A stretch of DNA of 64,000 nt, from assembly GCF_029867415.1 (NCBI RefSeq), contig NC_081185.1, positions 116,787,987-116,851,986 on the forward strand, read 5' to 3'. Position numbers and translations under genes: made by a program. This document shows, piece after piece, positions 24,081 to 34,765 of the stretch; positions within the stretch are counted from its first letter, which is position 1, and the number at the start of each line of letters is the position of its first letter. This DNA is from Vicia villosa. Its lineage: Eukaryota > Streptophyta > Magnoliopsida > Fabales > Fabaceae. The notes under the pieces were generated by a model that saw only the letters and a list, made by a program, of their open reading frames with translations, made no database searches and was not told the origin of the DNA.

Positions 24081-24438
24081 TGTTATGAGTGAGGGCAGAA
24101 TAGTCAATACAACAACTGAATCCAATGAAAATAAGGGACACTTGGCACATGATCCTTCCTTTCCGGAACCAAGACGTGGAATGCGAGAAAGGAGCTCTAA
24201 CAGAAAATATGCCACTGACTATGTTAAATAGGCCAATGATTGGCTACCAAAAGGGGGAATTGAATGAGGAAGATTATGGCTCTCTTCTCTCTCTGAAGCT
24301 TAGGCTTTTCTAGTACTATTCTTTAGATTTCATCTTTCCAATTCCTTCAAAAGATAATTGTACTGTTGCACTGATTATTAGTACAATTTTCATCACTTTT
24401 CCACTGTGTTTTCGATTCTGTTATTTCCATTCATAACA
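24081..24438 (+). repeat. 5' LTR of the Reina-type element
   Basis: Starts TGTTATGAGTG and ends TTCATAACA, so the termini are 8-bp inverted repeats. It differs from the 3' LTR at five of 358 positions by my count. Confidence 0.93.
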
Positions 24439-24463
24439 TTTGGTGCTTTCATTAGATTCCATC

Positions 24464-26701
24464 ATGGCGGAGAATACTCGCATGAAAAGTATGGAAAACT
24501 CCATAGCCGAAATGACCAAAACCTTACAAAGATTTTTGGAAGATTCAGTTCGTCGTCACAATGAGTATATGCAGCATCGCCATCTGGATCAAAGCCGCTT
24601 CGAGCGAGTGGAGAAATAGTTGAGCTCGCTTCAAATACCGCAGAACTCTGATGGAAAGGGCTCTGCTACGCCGACTCCGCCGCCATCACAACCATTTCAG
24701 GTGCGTAATATTAAGCTAGACTTTCCTCGTTTCGATGGATCTGAAGTCATGAACTGGATTTTTAAGGCTGAGCAATTTTTTTATTATTACGCGACACCGG
24801 ACATCCACCGTCTCACCATCGCCGCCGTGCACATGGAGAAGGACGTTGTCCCGTGGTTTCAGATGATTACACGAAATCAACATTTTCAATCCTGGGGAAT
24901 GTTTACTCGTGCTTTGGAAATGGAATTTGGACCTTCTCCCTATGAATCACCACGTTCAGCACTGTTCAAACTGACCCAATCCACTACTATTCATGATTAC
25001 TATTCTGCTTTTACTGTGCTAGCCAACAGGGCCCAAGGTTTAAGCCCAGAAGCTGTCCTTGATTGTTTTATCAGTGGTCTCAAAACCGACATTAAACGTG
25101 ACGTCATTGCTCAGACTCCTTCATCACTCTCATGTGCTTTCGCCCTTGCCAAACTGTATGAAGACAAATATTCTCCTACACCCCCAAATCCATCACCGGC
25201 GCCCACCCACAAACCCTACCATTTCCCAACTCCGTACCCTAACCCTCGAAATCACCCACCACCACCAATTCTTCCCTCGCCTCAAGCAAAACCACCAAAT
25301 CAACCACTCAAATCTAATCCCATTCGCAATATTACAAGAGCGGAGATGCAATTGCGTAGAGAGAAAGGCCTTTGTTATTATTGCGATGACAAATTCTCAA
25401 TTACCCACAAATGTCCAAATCGTCATTTCCTATTGCTTCAAGCTGATGAAGAGGATGTTTTTCCCCACTTTAGTGAAACCCCTGATTCACCTACACCTCA
25501 ACCTGGTCCTATTGGAGACTTTGAACACCATCTCTCTTTGAATGCATTGAATGGTTCACACGGTGCGGGTACCTTGCATTTTCATGGGCAAATACAAGGT
25601 GTTCATGTCAGTGTTTTGTTAGATAGTGGAAGCTCTAACAATTTCCTGCAACCTCGAATTGCACATTGCCTCAACCTCCCTATTCAGTCCACAGAGAAAT
25701 TCAAGGTTATGGTCGGTAATGGGAATTCTCTTGAAACTATGGGTTATATTGTTGAATTACCGGTGATTGTGCAGGGTCACACTCTCCAGCTTCCTGTCTA
25801 TTTGCTCCCTATTACTGGTGCAGATTTGGTCCTTGGAGCTCCTTGGCTAAAAACTTTAGGTCCTCACATAGCAGATTACAACGCATTATCCATCAAATTT
25901 TATTTAAAGGACACTTTTGTGACTTTATTTGGGGAAAAGCACAAAGGTCCTAGCTCTGCCCAATTCCATCACATCCGAAGACTACACAACACTCATGCTA
26001 TTGAGGCTTCATTTACACTACAATTTCAAGAAGTGGGACCATCAATAGGCAGCAAACAAGCCCCTACACATCCTGCAGTAGCATCCATTTTGTCCCAATT
26101 TTCGGAGATTTTTGTGGAACCACAGGGTTTACCACCACCCCGGTTTCAGGACCATGCCATTCCCTTGGTGAAAGGAAGTAACCCAGTTAAGGTACGCCCT
26201 TATAGATATCCGCATAGTCAAAAAGCTCAAATTGAATCTATGGTTGCTGATATGTTAGACCAAGGCATTATACAACCTAGCAATAGCCCTTTTTCATCAC
26301 CGGTGCTATTAGTTAAGAAGAAAGATGGATCTTGGCGGTTTTGTACCGATTATAGGGCCTTGAATGCAATCACTATCAAAGATAGTTTTCCAATCCCTAC
26401 TGTTGATGAGCTCCTTGATGAATTATATGGCTCCCATTACTTTTCTAAGCTTGACCTTAGGTCCGGGTACCACCAAATTCTTGTCAAAGAAGAGGACAGA
26501 CATAAAACAACATTCCGGACTCACCAAGGCCTTTATGAATGGCTGGTAATGCCCTTTGGCTTATCAAATGCACCGGCGACCTTTCAGAGTTTAATGAATC
26601 ATGTCTTCCAACCTCATCTCCGGAAATTTGTCTTGGTGTTTTTTCGACGATATTTTGGTTTACTCTCCTTCTTGGGAGACACATTTGATTCACTTGACTG
26701 A
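24464..26701 (+). pseudogene. Chromovirus gag-protease-RT, first part of the polyprotein
   Basis: The natural start is ATG at 24464. An in-frame TAG at 24617-24619 ends it after 51 codons, and the frame then stays open to 26701. After the TAG come a gag capsid region (LDFPRFDGSEVMNWIFKAEQF), a Pro-rich linker, a zinc knuckle (CYYCDDKFSITHKC, about 250 residues after the stop), an aspartic protease (LLDSGSSNNF, about residue 333) and the RT up to the catalytic centre. There a T6 tract (26639-26644) shifts the frame exactly at the FFDD motif, and translation ends with unrelated residues. Only two lesions separate this from an intact polyprotein; an assembly error in the T run is possible. Confidence 0.88.
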
Positions 26702-29051
26702 GGTACTGCACTTAATGCGTTCACATTCTCTATATGCTAAATTGTCCAAGTGTTGTTTTGGATTTACCGAAGTTGATTACTTGGGGCACACCATTTCACA
26801 CCAGGGAGTTCAAATGGATCGATCCAAAATCCAAGCCGTTTTGAATTGGCCTACCCCGGTTAATTTGAAGCAACTGTGTGGTTTCCTAGGACTGTCTGGT
26901 TACTATCGTCGTTTTGTGCGTCACTATGCAACCATTGCCGGTCCTTTGACTGAACTATTAAAGAAAGATGCGTTTACTTGGACCCTCCAAGCCACTACTG
27001 CCTTTGAGGATCTCAAACATGCCATCACCGCTGCACCCGTGCTAGCTCTACCAGATTTTCATAAGCCATTTATACTGGAAACGGATGCCTCCGGCACCGG
27101 CATTGGGGCAGTTTTGAGCCAAGACAAGCACCCCATAGCATACTTCTCCAAGAAACTCAACCCCACCATGCAGCGCAAGTCAGCTTATGTAAGAGAATTG
27201 TATGCTGTCACCGAGGCAATGGCAAAATTTCGACACTACATTCTTGGTAACAAGTTTATTATACGCACGGATCAAAAAAGCTTAAAATCCTTTACTGATC
27301 AAACCATCCAAACACCCGAGCAACAAAAGTGGTTACACAAGTTTTTGGGCTTTGATTTTTCCATTGAGTATAAACCCGGCAAAGACAACATTGCAGCGGA
27401 CGCCTTGTCCCGTTCTTTTTTTGCTATATCAGAACCTATTAATCCATTGTTGCCCTTGATTGAAGCTACTATTGATGCTGACCAGCATTTGTCCTCTATT
27501 AAACAACAATGTGAGATAGGCACTTGTTTGGACCCATTGTTCAGTGTGCACAATGGTGTTTTGTACTGGAAGCAGAGAGTAATGGTACCCCCCACGAGCC
27601 ATGTAATTCAAGTCATTTTGGAAGAATTTCATTCTTCTATGTTGGGTGGTCATTCTGGTATAGCTCGAACTAAAGCTCGAATTACGTCACAACTCATTTG
27701 GCCCTCTATGTCCAAAGATATTCGCTTGTTTGTTTCAAATTGTTTGGTGTGTCAACAAGCAAAGTCTTCCACTGCTGCACCTGCAGGGCTGCTCCAACCA
27801 CTTCCTATTCCGACCCAAATTTGGGAGGACCTCTCGATGGACTTTATAACCGGACTTCCTCCTTCGCATGGCTTCACGGTGATCATGGTGGTGGTTGATC
27901 GCTTATCTAAGTACAGCCATTTTGTTCCCCTCAAGACTGATTTTACTAGCTTCAAGGTAGCTGAAGCCTTCCTTCACAATGTGGTGAAACTGCATGGTTT
28001 TCCTAAGAGTTTGGTGTCCGATCGTGATAAAGTCTTCACAAGCTCGTTTTGGCAACATTTATTCAAACTTAGTGGAACCACTTTAGCTATGAGTTCGACT
28101 TATCACCCTCAGTCCGATGGACAAACTGAGGCAGTCAATAAGTGTCTCGAACTGTATTTACGCTGTTTTGCTGGGCAGGTATCTCAGAAATGGGCCAAAT
28201 TGATCGACTGGGCAGAATTTTGGTATAATTCTTCCTTTCAAACTAGTATTGGCATGACTCCGTTTAAAGCTGTGTACGGTAGAGAACCTCCTTCGTTGAT
28301 TAAGCATGACACCGCTACTGTTGTGGTTCCTTCTCTCCATGATATGCTAGTTGAACGCGACAATACCATTCAACTGCTGAAGAACAACTTACACAGGGCA
28401 CAACAAGTTATGAAGCGTAATGCTGATTTGAAACGACGCCTTGTGGAATTCCAGTTGGGAGATATGGTTTTGGTCAAGCTGCAACCATACCGCCAACATT
28501 CAGTGGCTTTGCATCGCAACCAGAAGCTGAGCATGCGTTACATCGGGCCTTTTCCTATCATTGAGAAGGTCGGGCCTGTGGCATACAGACTTTTACTTCC
28601 ACCCTCTGCTAAGATCCATCCTGTTTTTCATATGGTTAACTTGAAGTTGTGTAAAGGTGACCATACTACTCAATACTTTCCACTACCATTGCTCACCAAT
28701 GATACTGGCCCCCTCTTGGTTCCTGAAGCTATTTTGGATTCACGTGTGCTCATCATGAAAGGGCAAGACATGCAACAAGTCTTAGTTAAATGGGCTGAAT
28801 TTCCACAACAGGATGCTACATGGGAAAATTGGGTAGAGTTCGAGTCCAACTATCCCAACTTTAACCTTGAGGACAAGGTTAATTTTGATGGAGGGGGTAA
28901 TGTTATGAGTGAGGGCAGAATAGTGAATACAACAACTGAATCCAATGAAAATAAGGGACACTTGGCACATGATCCTTCCTTTCCGGAACCAAGACGCGGA
29001 ATGCGAGAAAGGAGCTCTAACAGAAAATATGCCACTGACTATGTTAAATAG
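26645..29051 (+). pseudogene. Chromovirus RT end, RNase H, integrase and chromodomain
   Basis: Open from the frameshift to TAG at 29049. It holds the RT catalytic Asp pair and thumb, RNase H (ETDASGTGIGAVLS), integrase with HHCC finger (H..H..CLVCQQAK) and DDE core (MDFITGLPP, VSDRDKVF, TEAVNKCLE), a GPF-type module (RYIGPFPIIEKVG) and a chromodomain (VLVKWAEFPQQDATWENW). The chromodomain directs integration to marked chromatin in this family. The last 50 codons lie in the 3' LTR (28901 onward), so LTR sequence is also coding. No start of its own is expected: it is the second half of one polyprotein. Confidence 0.9.
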
Positions 29052-29258
29052 GCCAATGATTGGCTACCAAAAGGGGGAATTGAATGAGGAAGATTATGGC
29101 CCTCTTCTCTCTCTGAAGCTTAGGCTTTTCTAGTACTATTCTTTAGATTTCATCTTTCCAATTCCTTCAAAAGATAATTGTACTGTTGCACTGATTATTA
29201 GTACGATTTTCATCACTTTTCCACTGTGTTTTCAATTCTGTTATTTCCATTCATAACA
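28901..29258 (+). repeat. 3' LTR of the Reina-type element
   Basis: Preceded by the purine tract GATGGAGGGGGTAA. Its first 151 bases encode the C-terminus of the polyprotein. Followed by the target duplication TATTA. Confidence 0.93.
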
Positions 29259-29263
29259 TATTA

Positions 29264-29590
29264 CTCATTGAGACCCTTTAGAAAATCAATGACACGGTCA
29301 GTGTCTTTGTAGACTTTGTTGAGCATGAGTAAGGAATAACACAGGTGCAGGCATGGATAGGTCAAAAATTATCAAGTTTTTGCCACGTTTTCTTCAGAGT
29401 GGTGAAGTACTCTGTAATTGTTTGATCGCCTTGGCAAATAGCATAGATATCCTCCTGTAATTCTAAAATACAAAAGATATCCCCTTGATGATATATTTCT
29501 TTAAGCTTTTCTCAAATTTCTTGTGCAATTTCCATTCTCTATGTGATTTCTGGATTGATAGAATTCATGATCCAAACCATGTTTGCTTTC
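29264..29590 (-). pseudogene. Copia relic: gag fragment
   Basis: Minus-strand translation gives the UBN2-type copia gag pattern (QGDIFCILELQEDIYAICQG, then ITEYFTTLKKTWQKLDNF) with stops. It is collinear with the relic at 23301-24080; together with 22500-22976 they are one old element split by the chromovirus and the MITE. Confidence 0.7.
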
Positions 29591-29594
29591 CTCT

Positions 29595-30017
29595 TCTTAT
29601 GCCTTATGATACTCATAAACTTGACTTCAGGTCCCCAAGAATGTCTCTTTATTTTTATTCAACCTCTCACAAAGGTTACTAGTGCTTATCCTCTAGTGGC
29701 ACATTTTACATCTCTAAAGATGTTTTATTTAATGCGTACATGTTCCATTTCTTAGAGCTTTTTCATAATTCCACGCTAACTCCTCATCTAGCAAACCCCT
29801 TACTTTATCCCTTCTATTGTTCTATCCTACTCCTTCATACTCAAGTCCATCCACTTCATCTCCTTTAGAAACCTCCTCCTTCAAAACCAACTTGCCTCAG
29901 TCTCCTAATCATGTCAATATTTCCATTCCAACAACATCTTCTAAAGCTCCCACTCATGTATCTACCTTAGTCTCTTAGTCCTCAAATGCCTCCATTTTAG
30001 TGTTTACACCTTATGAT
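29595..30017 (+). pseudogene. Copia relic: integrase end and hinge, plus strand
   Basis: Plus-strand frames with stops resemble the end of a copia integrase (LDFRSPRMSLYFYSTSHKGY, SGTFYISKDVLF), then a Ser/Pro-rich hinge (SSPLETSSFKTNLPQSPNHV). It stops where the SIRE-like LTR begins at 30018. The plus-strand RT relic at 49969-50335 could be the other half of the same element. Confidence 0.5.
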
Positions 30018-31304
30018 TGTAAGTATCAGATATGCCTAAGAGGGGGGGGGGGTTGAATTTGGTTTTCAAAAATAATCGGTTTTATGAGAATGCTTTTATT
30101 AACTTTTTGGTTAAGTGTTTGAAGGTTTTGGATGGTTCTTATATTTTTCTTGGTAATGGTGATGAAAGCGGTAAAGTGCGGAAAGGTAAAGAACACAACG
30201 ATATATACTGGTTCCCCTCACAATCCGAGAGTACTCCAGTCCCCTTTCAAACACGAAAGAGATTTCACTATAGTTAGAATGATTGTACAAGCCTATGCCT
30301 ACTATCTAACCTATAGGGTGATCAAAGGTTCTTAACACCTTTAAGATCAAGCAACACTAATGTGAATGAAGAACAATCCTCTTCAAACACACCACTTACT
30401 TCCAACAATCCTGGATAGTAAGGAAAAATATTCTTTTGAATTTATACAAGAGTTTTAGATGAAATATGGAGAGCAATATCAATCTTGGATTGATCTTCTT
30501 CTTCAAGTAAACAATTCTCAAAATGAATATAAGTGTTCACAATGTATGCATGAAACTTTGAATGATTTCTCAATGAAAATGTGTATAGAAAGTTTCACTA
30601 GAAAATTCTGGTTTGATGAACACTTGAAGATATTGAAAGATGAAGAATTTAAAGTTTATGAATTGTTAATCAAGAAGGTGTTTAATGAATATGAAAGATG
30701 TAGAATATATAGTGTGTTAAACACCCTTTTGAAAGGTTATTTTTCCATGAAGCAATGCAATGATCAAGTGGAAAGTAAACAAATTCGTTTGAATGAAAGC
30801 ATGCAATGGAAAAACACACTAGTTCAGTAGGAACCGGTTCCTGGCTGGGACAACCCGGTTCCTGCTGAACGTTACAGCAGAAATATTTGAAATTTGAACT
30901 TGGGAACCGACTCCCACCTAGGGACAACCCGGTTCCTAGTACTAAAACACAGAATTGAGAAAATGCAAAATGCTGGAACCCGGTTCCCACATAGGGACAA
31001 CCCGATTCCTAAAACCTTTATTTTGAGATTTTACTTTGAAAAAAGGTTTTAAATGAAATTTAAAGTATGACACTTTGTAGTATGTTTATGATATGCATGA
31101 GGAATATATTTGTGAACAATTATATATCAAAGTGAGTATTGTTTATACCTTTGACGCTTTAGCTCGATTCACAATTTCTTCAATGCTTGAAATGATGTAT
31201 ATTTGCTTAAGACTTGAAATACTTTTTGCACATCCTTTTATGAAAGCTTGATATCCACATTGTCTTCATCAAAACCAAATATGATTGAGAAGCTTGCAAT
31301 TACA
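30018..31304 (-). repeat. SIRE/Maximus-like copia 3' LTR, 1287 bp
   Basis: On the minus strand it starts TGTAATTGCAAGC after AAAAAGGGGGAGAA and ends GATACTTACA, with TGTAA/TTACA inverted termini. It contains a G10 run near 30042 and three GGAACC/GGTTCC-rich blocks (30829-31015). The left flank ATGAT (30013-30017) would be the target duplication; its partner is not in view. An open frame at 30459-30830 lies in it and has no recognisable domain. Confidence 0.8.
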
Positions 31305-31764
31305 TTCTCCCCCTTTTTGATGATGACAACCAAGTCTTGAAAAGTTTTTGAAAAAGTTGTTTTGTGCTTTGAAAATATGTTGAACAATGCAAGGCTCCCC
31401 CTATGTTAGTGACTCCCTCTAAATCCATGATTTCTTCTTTGATTTTATGGTGGTGAGTTCATTTGATGTTATGGCCTGTATTTTTTCTTTGAAACAAAAC
31501 AACAACAAAACATATGCATATTCTTCTCCCCCTTTGTTATTATCAAAAAGGATGGGGAAAAAGAAAGAATAGATATAAAACTTAAACATAACACGCATGA
31601 AGTAACATAAACATAACACACATAAACGATACGTAGTTTTAACGATACAACACATAACACAAATACTTAGTCTTAAACATCACAAAACATAAATAGAACA
31701 ATGTCTAGAAAGCATAAATTTAAAGACTAACAATAAAACATAAAGTAGAAATAAAAACATATAA
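31305..31764 (-). other. PPT and untranslated spacer of the SIRE-like element
   Basis: The purine tract AAAAAGGGGGAGAA (minus strand) abuts the LTR. A second similar tract (AAAGGGGGAGAAGAA) occurs near 31525. No coding frame of note. Confidence 0.65.
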
Positions 31765-32463
31765 TTAATCACTTTCATTCATTTGCTCTTCATTATCACC
31801 ATCATCTTGGTCATCTTCCTCTTCACTTCCTTCTGCTTCTTCATAGTGAGCCAAGATGCGCCTTTGAGTGCGTTGAATCTCACGGATTTGTCTCCTCATA
31901 AGATTATGTTCATAGTTGTTTTCCCGTTTGTTGTTATCAATGGAGGTTTGAATGGAGCAAAGTTTGTTGAACATCATCTCCATGGTATAGCCACCTTCGG
32001 GAGGTTGTTGAACATGAGGGCCGGTTGGCTCAAAATCAATTTTGTAGAAGAATCTTCCTTCACTATCTGTAACAATTCCGGTATTCTTAAGAGCAGTTGA
32101 TGTGGAGATAGCACACTCTTGTTCATCCATAGTCTTCTTAGGTTCCCTTTGGAGAAGGACACCGGCATTCTGAACAATGTGAGAAATTGCCCTTGCATAT
32201 GGTAAGCCTCCTTTAAGAGAAGCCATAAGTTGCATGTGGCGCATAATGGAAAGAGCCCAATTCACTTCAATGCCACGTCTTAGAGCAACCAAGACCATCA
32301 ATTCAAACTCATTGATCCTGGAATGGTTAGAATTCTTCGAAAACAAAACATAAGCAATGATAAGATGTAACATCCTATCACTTACCGATAGACTTGATCC
32401 AAACATGTTGAACTTGGTAGCAGGTTGTTGGCGAACCGTATCACGTTGAGTAGGTCGACACAT
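31765..32463 (-). CDS. Extra ORF downstream of SIRE-like pol (plant transposon-domain protein)
   Basis: A 232-residue frame downstream of pol on the same strand. The N-terminal two thirds (FGSSLSVSDRMLHLIIAYVL, RGIEVNWALSIMRHMQLMA, LPYARAISHIVQ) resemble the 'putative plant transposon protein' domain found in many retrotransposon-linked ORFs. The C-terminus is highly charged, ending in an acidic run (GSEEEDDQDDGDNEEQ). In SIRE/Maximus elements this position is taken by the so-called envelope-like ORF; I see no signal peptide or membrane segment. The similar-looking sequence continues upstream of the first ATG (to about 32580), so the true N-terminus may be lost. Function unknown. Confidence 0.6.
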   Translation of the reverse strand: MCRPTQRDTVRQQPATKFNMFGSSLSVSDRMLHLIIAYVLFSKNSNHSRINEFELMVLVALRRGIEVNWALSIMRHMQLMASLKGGLPYARAISHIVQNAGVLLQREPKKTMDEQECAISTSTALKNTGIVTDSEGRFFYKIDFEPTGPHVQQPPEGGYTMEMMFNKLCSIQTSIDNNKRENNYEHNLMRRQIREIQRTQRRILAHYEEAEGSEEEDDQDDGDNEEQMNESD

Positions 32464-32604
32464 ATCAACAAAAACATCAATCTTGCTATATGGTAGCCAA
32501 TCTTCCGGAATATTCCCTTGAGTGAGAACTAAACCCTTATATGGAACTCCTAACAGTTTTCCAAATTCTTCAACATCTTTGATTTATGATAATGAAGAAC
32601 ACAT

Positions 32605-34760
32605 TTAAACATCACTTTCATCTAAAATTCCAAGCTCTCGCCGAATTTTGTAAAACGATTCTTTTGGAAGAGGCTTGGTGAAGATATCTGCAAGTTGGTT
32701 ATGAGTATCCACAAATGTTACTTCGACATCTCCTTGAAGGACATGGTCTCGGAGAAAATGATGTCGAATGTCTATGTGTTTGGTTCTTGAATGCATGACC
32801 GGATTTTTTGTGATATTAATTGCACTTGTGTTGTCGCATCGAAGAGGAATGCATCCGAGATCAAGTCCGTAGTCACGAAGTTGTTGCTTAAGCCAAAGAA
32901 TTTGTGCACAACAACTACCCGCTGCTATGTATTCTGCTTCGGCCGTGCTAAGAGCAACACATGCTTGCTTTTTATAAGCCCATGATACTAATGCATTTCC
33001 AAGAATGTGACAAGTACCACTTGTGCTTTTACGATCAGTTTTACAACCTGCATAATCCGCGTCAGAATAACCAATTAAATTGCAAACACTACCTTTAGGA
33101 TACTATAGGCCAACGTTGGTTGTTCCTTTGAGATACTTCATGATCCTTTTAACCGCCATAAGATGTGATTCCTTTGGATTTGCTTGAAAGCGAGCACAAA
33201 GCCACACACTAAACATTATATCAGGACGGCTTGCCGTCAAATACAATAAAGAACCAATCATACCTCGATACTTAGTAATATCAATTGGAGTACCGGATTC
33301 ATCTTGATCAACATATGTACCGGAGCCCATTGGAGTATTCATTGCTTTACAGTTATCCATATCAAACTTCTTCAATAATTCTTTACAATATTTGGATTGA
33401 TTGATAAAGATTCCATCTTTGAGTTGCTTAATTTGTAGTTCAAGAAAGTAGTTCATCTTTCCCATCATAGATATCTCGAATTCTCCTTGAATCATCAATG
33501 AGAATTCCTCACACATTTCTTTGTTAGTCGATCCAAAAATGATATCATCAACATAGACTTGAACCAATAAAGTGTTACTTTTGATTTTCTTAATGAACAA
33601 AGTTTTATCAACCTTACCCTTTTCAAAACCTTTTTCACACAAAAAATTGTTAAGTCTATCATACCATGCTCTAGGTGCTTGCTTTAAGCCATAAAGAGCC
33701 TTTCTCAACTTAAAGACATGCGAAGGATTCCTGAATTCTTCAAATCCCGGGGGTTGTTTGACATAGACTTCTTCATTGATGTAGCCATTCAAGAATGCGC
33801 TCTTGACGTCCATTTGATAAAGCTGAAAATTTAATGAAGATGCATAAGCAAGTAAGAGACGAATTGCTTCTAACCTTGCAACCGGAGCAAATGTTTCTTC
33901 AAAGTCGATTCCTTCTTCTTGATTGTAACCTTGGGCCACCAATCTTTCTTTGTTTCGAACAATTATACCATTCTCATCATGTTTGTTCTTAAACACCCAT
34001 CGAGTACCTATGATGTGTTTATTACTTGGTCTAGGAACAAGTTCCCAAAATTGATTTCTCTCGAATTGATTTAATTCTTCTTGCATTGCATTTATCCATT
34101 TATCATCTCCTAAGGCTTCATCAACTTTGGAAGGTTCAATTTGAGAAACAAAAGCCATGTGTAAGCAAGCATCTTTGAGATTTAATCTTGTTGCAACTCC
34201 TTGGCTAATATCACCAATAACTTTATCAATAGGATGATCTCTATGAGTTCTCCATTCTTTTGGTAGATCATTGGTGTTTGATTCTTGTTGTACACTTTCT
34301 TGTTGAACACTTTCTTGTTGAACTTCCGGTGCCTTCACAATTGTATCATTTGAAAGTTCTTCCGGGGGTAAATCTAAAGGATCATCATCATCACAAATAA
34401 CTATTTCCTCCTTAGAGGTGTTAGTCTCATCAAAAGATACATGCATGGATTCTTCAATAGTTAAAGTTCTTTTATTATAAATTCTATATGCTTTACTAGA
34501 AAGAGAATAACCAAGAAATATACCTTCGTCGGATTTCTCATCAAACTTACCAAGATTGTCTTTGTCATTGTTGATAACAAAGCACTTGCATCCAAAAATG
34601 TGAAAGTGAGCAATGTTTGGCTTTCTTCCTTTGAAGAGTTCATATGGAGTCTTCTTTAAGATAGGTCTAATGATTACTCGATTTCCAACATAACATGCCA
34701 TACTAACCGCATCCGCCCAAAAGTATTTAGGAAGATTTGCATCACTAAGCATTGTTCTTG
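32605..34760 (-). pseudogene. SIRE-like copia pol, 3' part (integrase end, RT, RNase H)
   Basis: Minus-strand order: integrase C-terminus ([20 protein letters not shown]), RT ([28 protein letters not shown], catalytic [11 protein letters not shown]), and RNase H ending IFTKPLPKESFYKIRRELGI. A single in-frame TAG at 33103-33105 interrupts the RNase H region; the same frame then stays open to the natural end at 32605. The 5' side is cut at 34760 by the Ogre/Tat insertion, so most of integrase, protease and gag are missing here; they should resume on the far side of that element, hidden by the assembly gap or beyond. Copia type follows from RT after integrase. Confidence 0.85.
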
Positions 34761-34765
34761 CAAGT

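Larger units (their letters stand above)
24081..29258 (+). mobile_element. Reina-type chromovirus (Ty3/gypsy), nearly complete, 5178 bp
   Basis: Two 358-bp LTRs flank a gag-pol region, with a perfect 5-bp target duplication TATTA (24076-24080 and 29259-29263). Order: LTR, primer-site position (TTTGGTGCTTTCATTAG at 24439, tRNA not identified), gag, protease, RT, RNase H, integrase, chromodomain, PPT (GATGGAGGGGG, 28887-28897), LTR. Short LTRs and a C-terminal chromodomain fit the Reina clade. Coding is broken by one in-frame TAG (24617) and one frameshift in a T6 run (26639-26644). It lies in an older minus-strand copia relic. Confidence 0.9.

Noticed and set aside
25059..25541. A second protein overlapping the chromovirus gag
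   Set aside because: It is an out-of-frame shadow of the gag Pro-rich linker.
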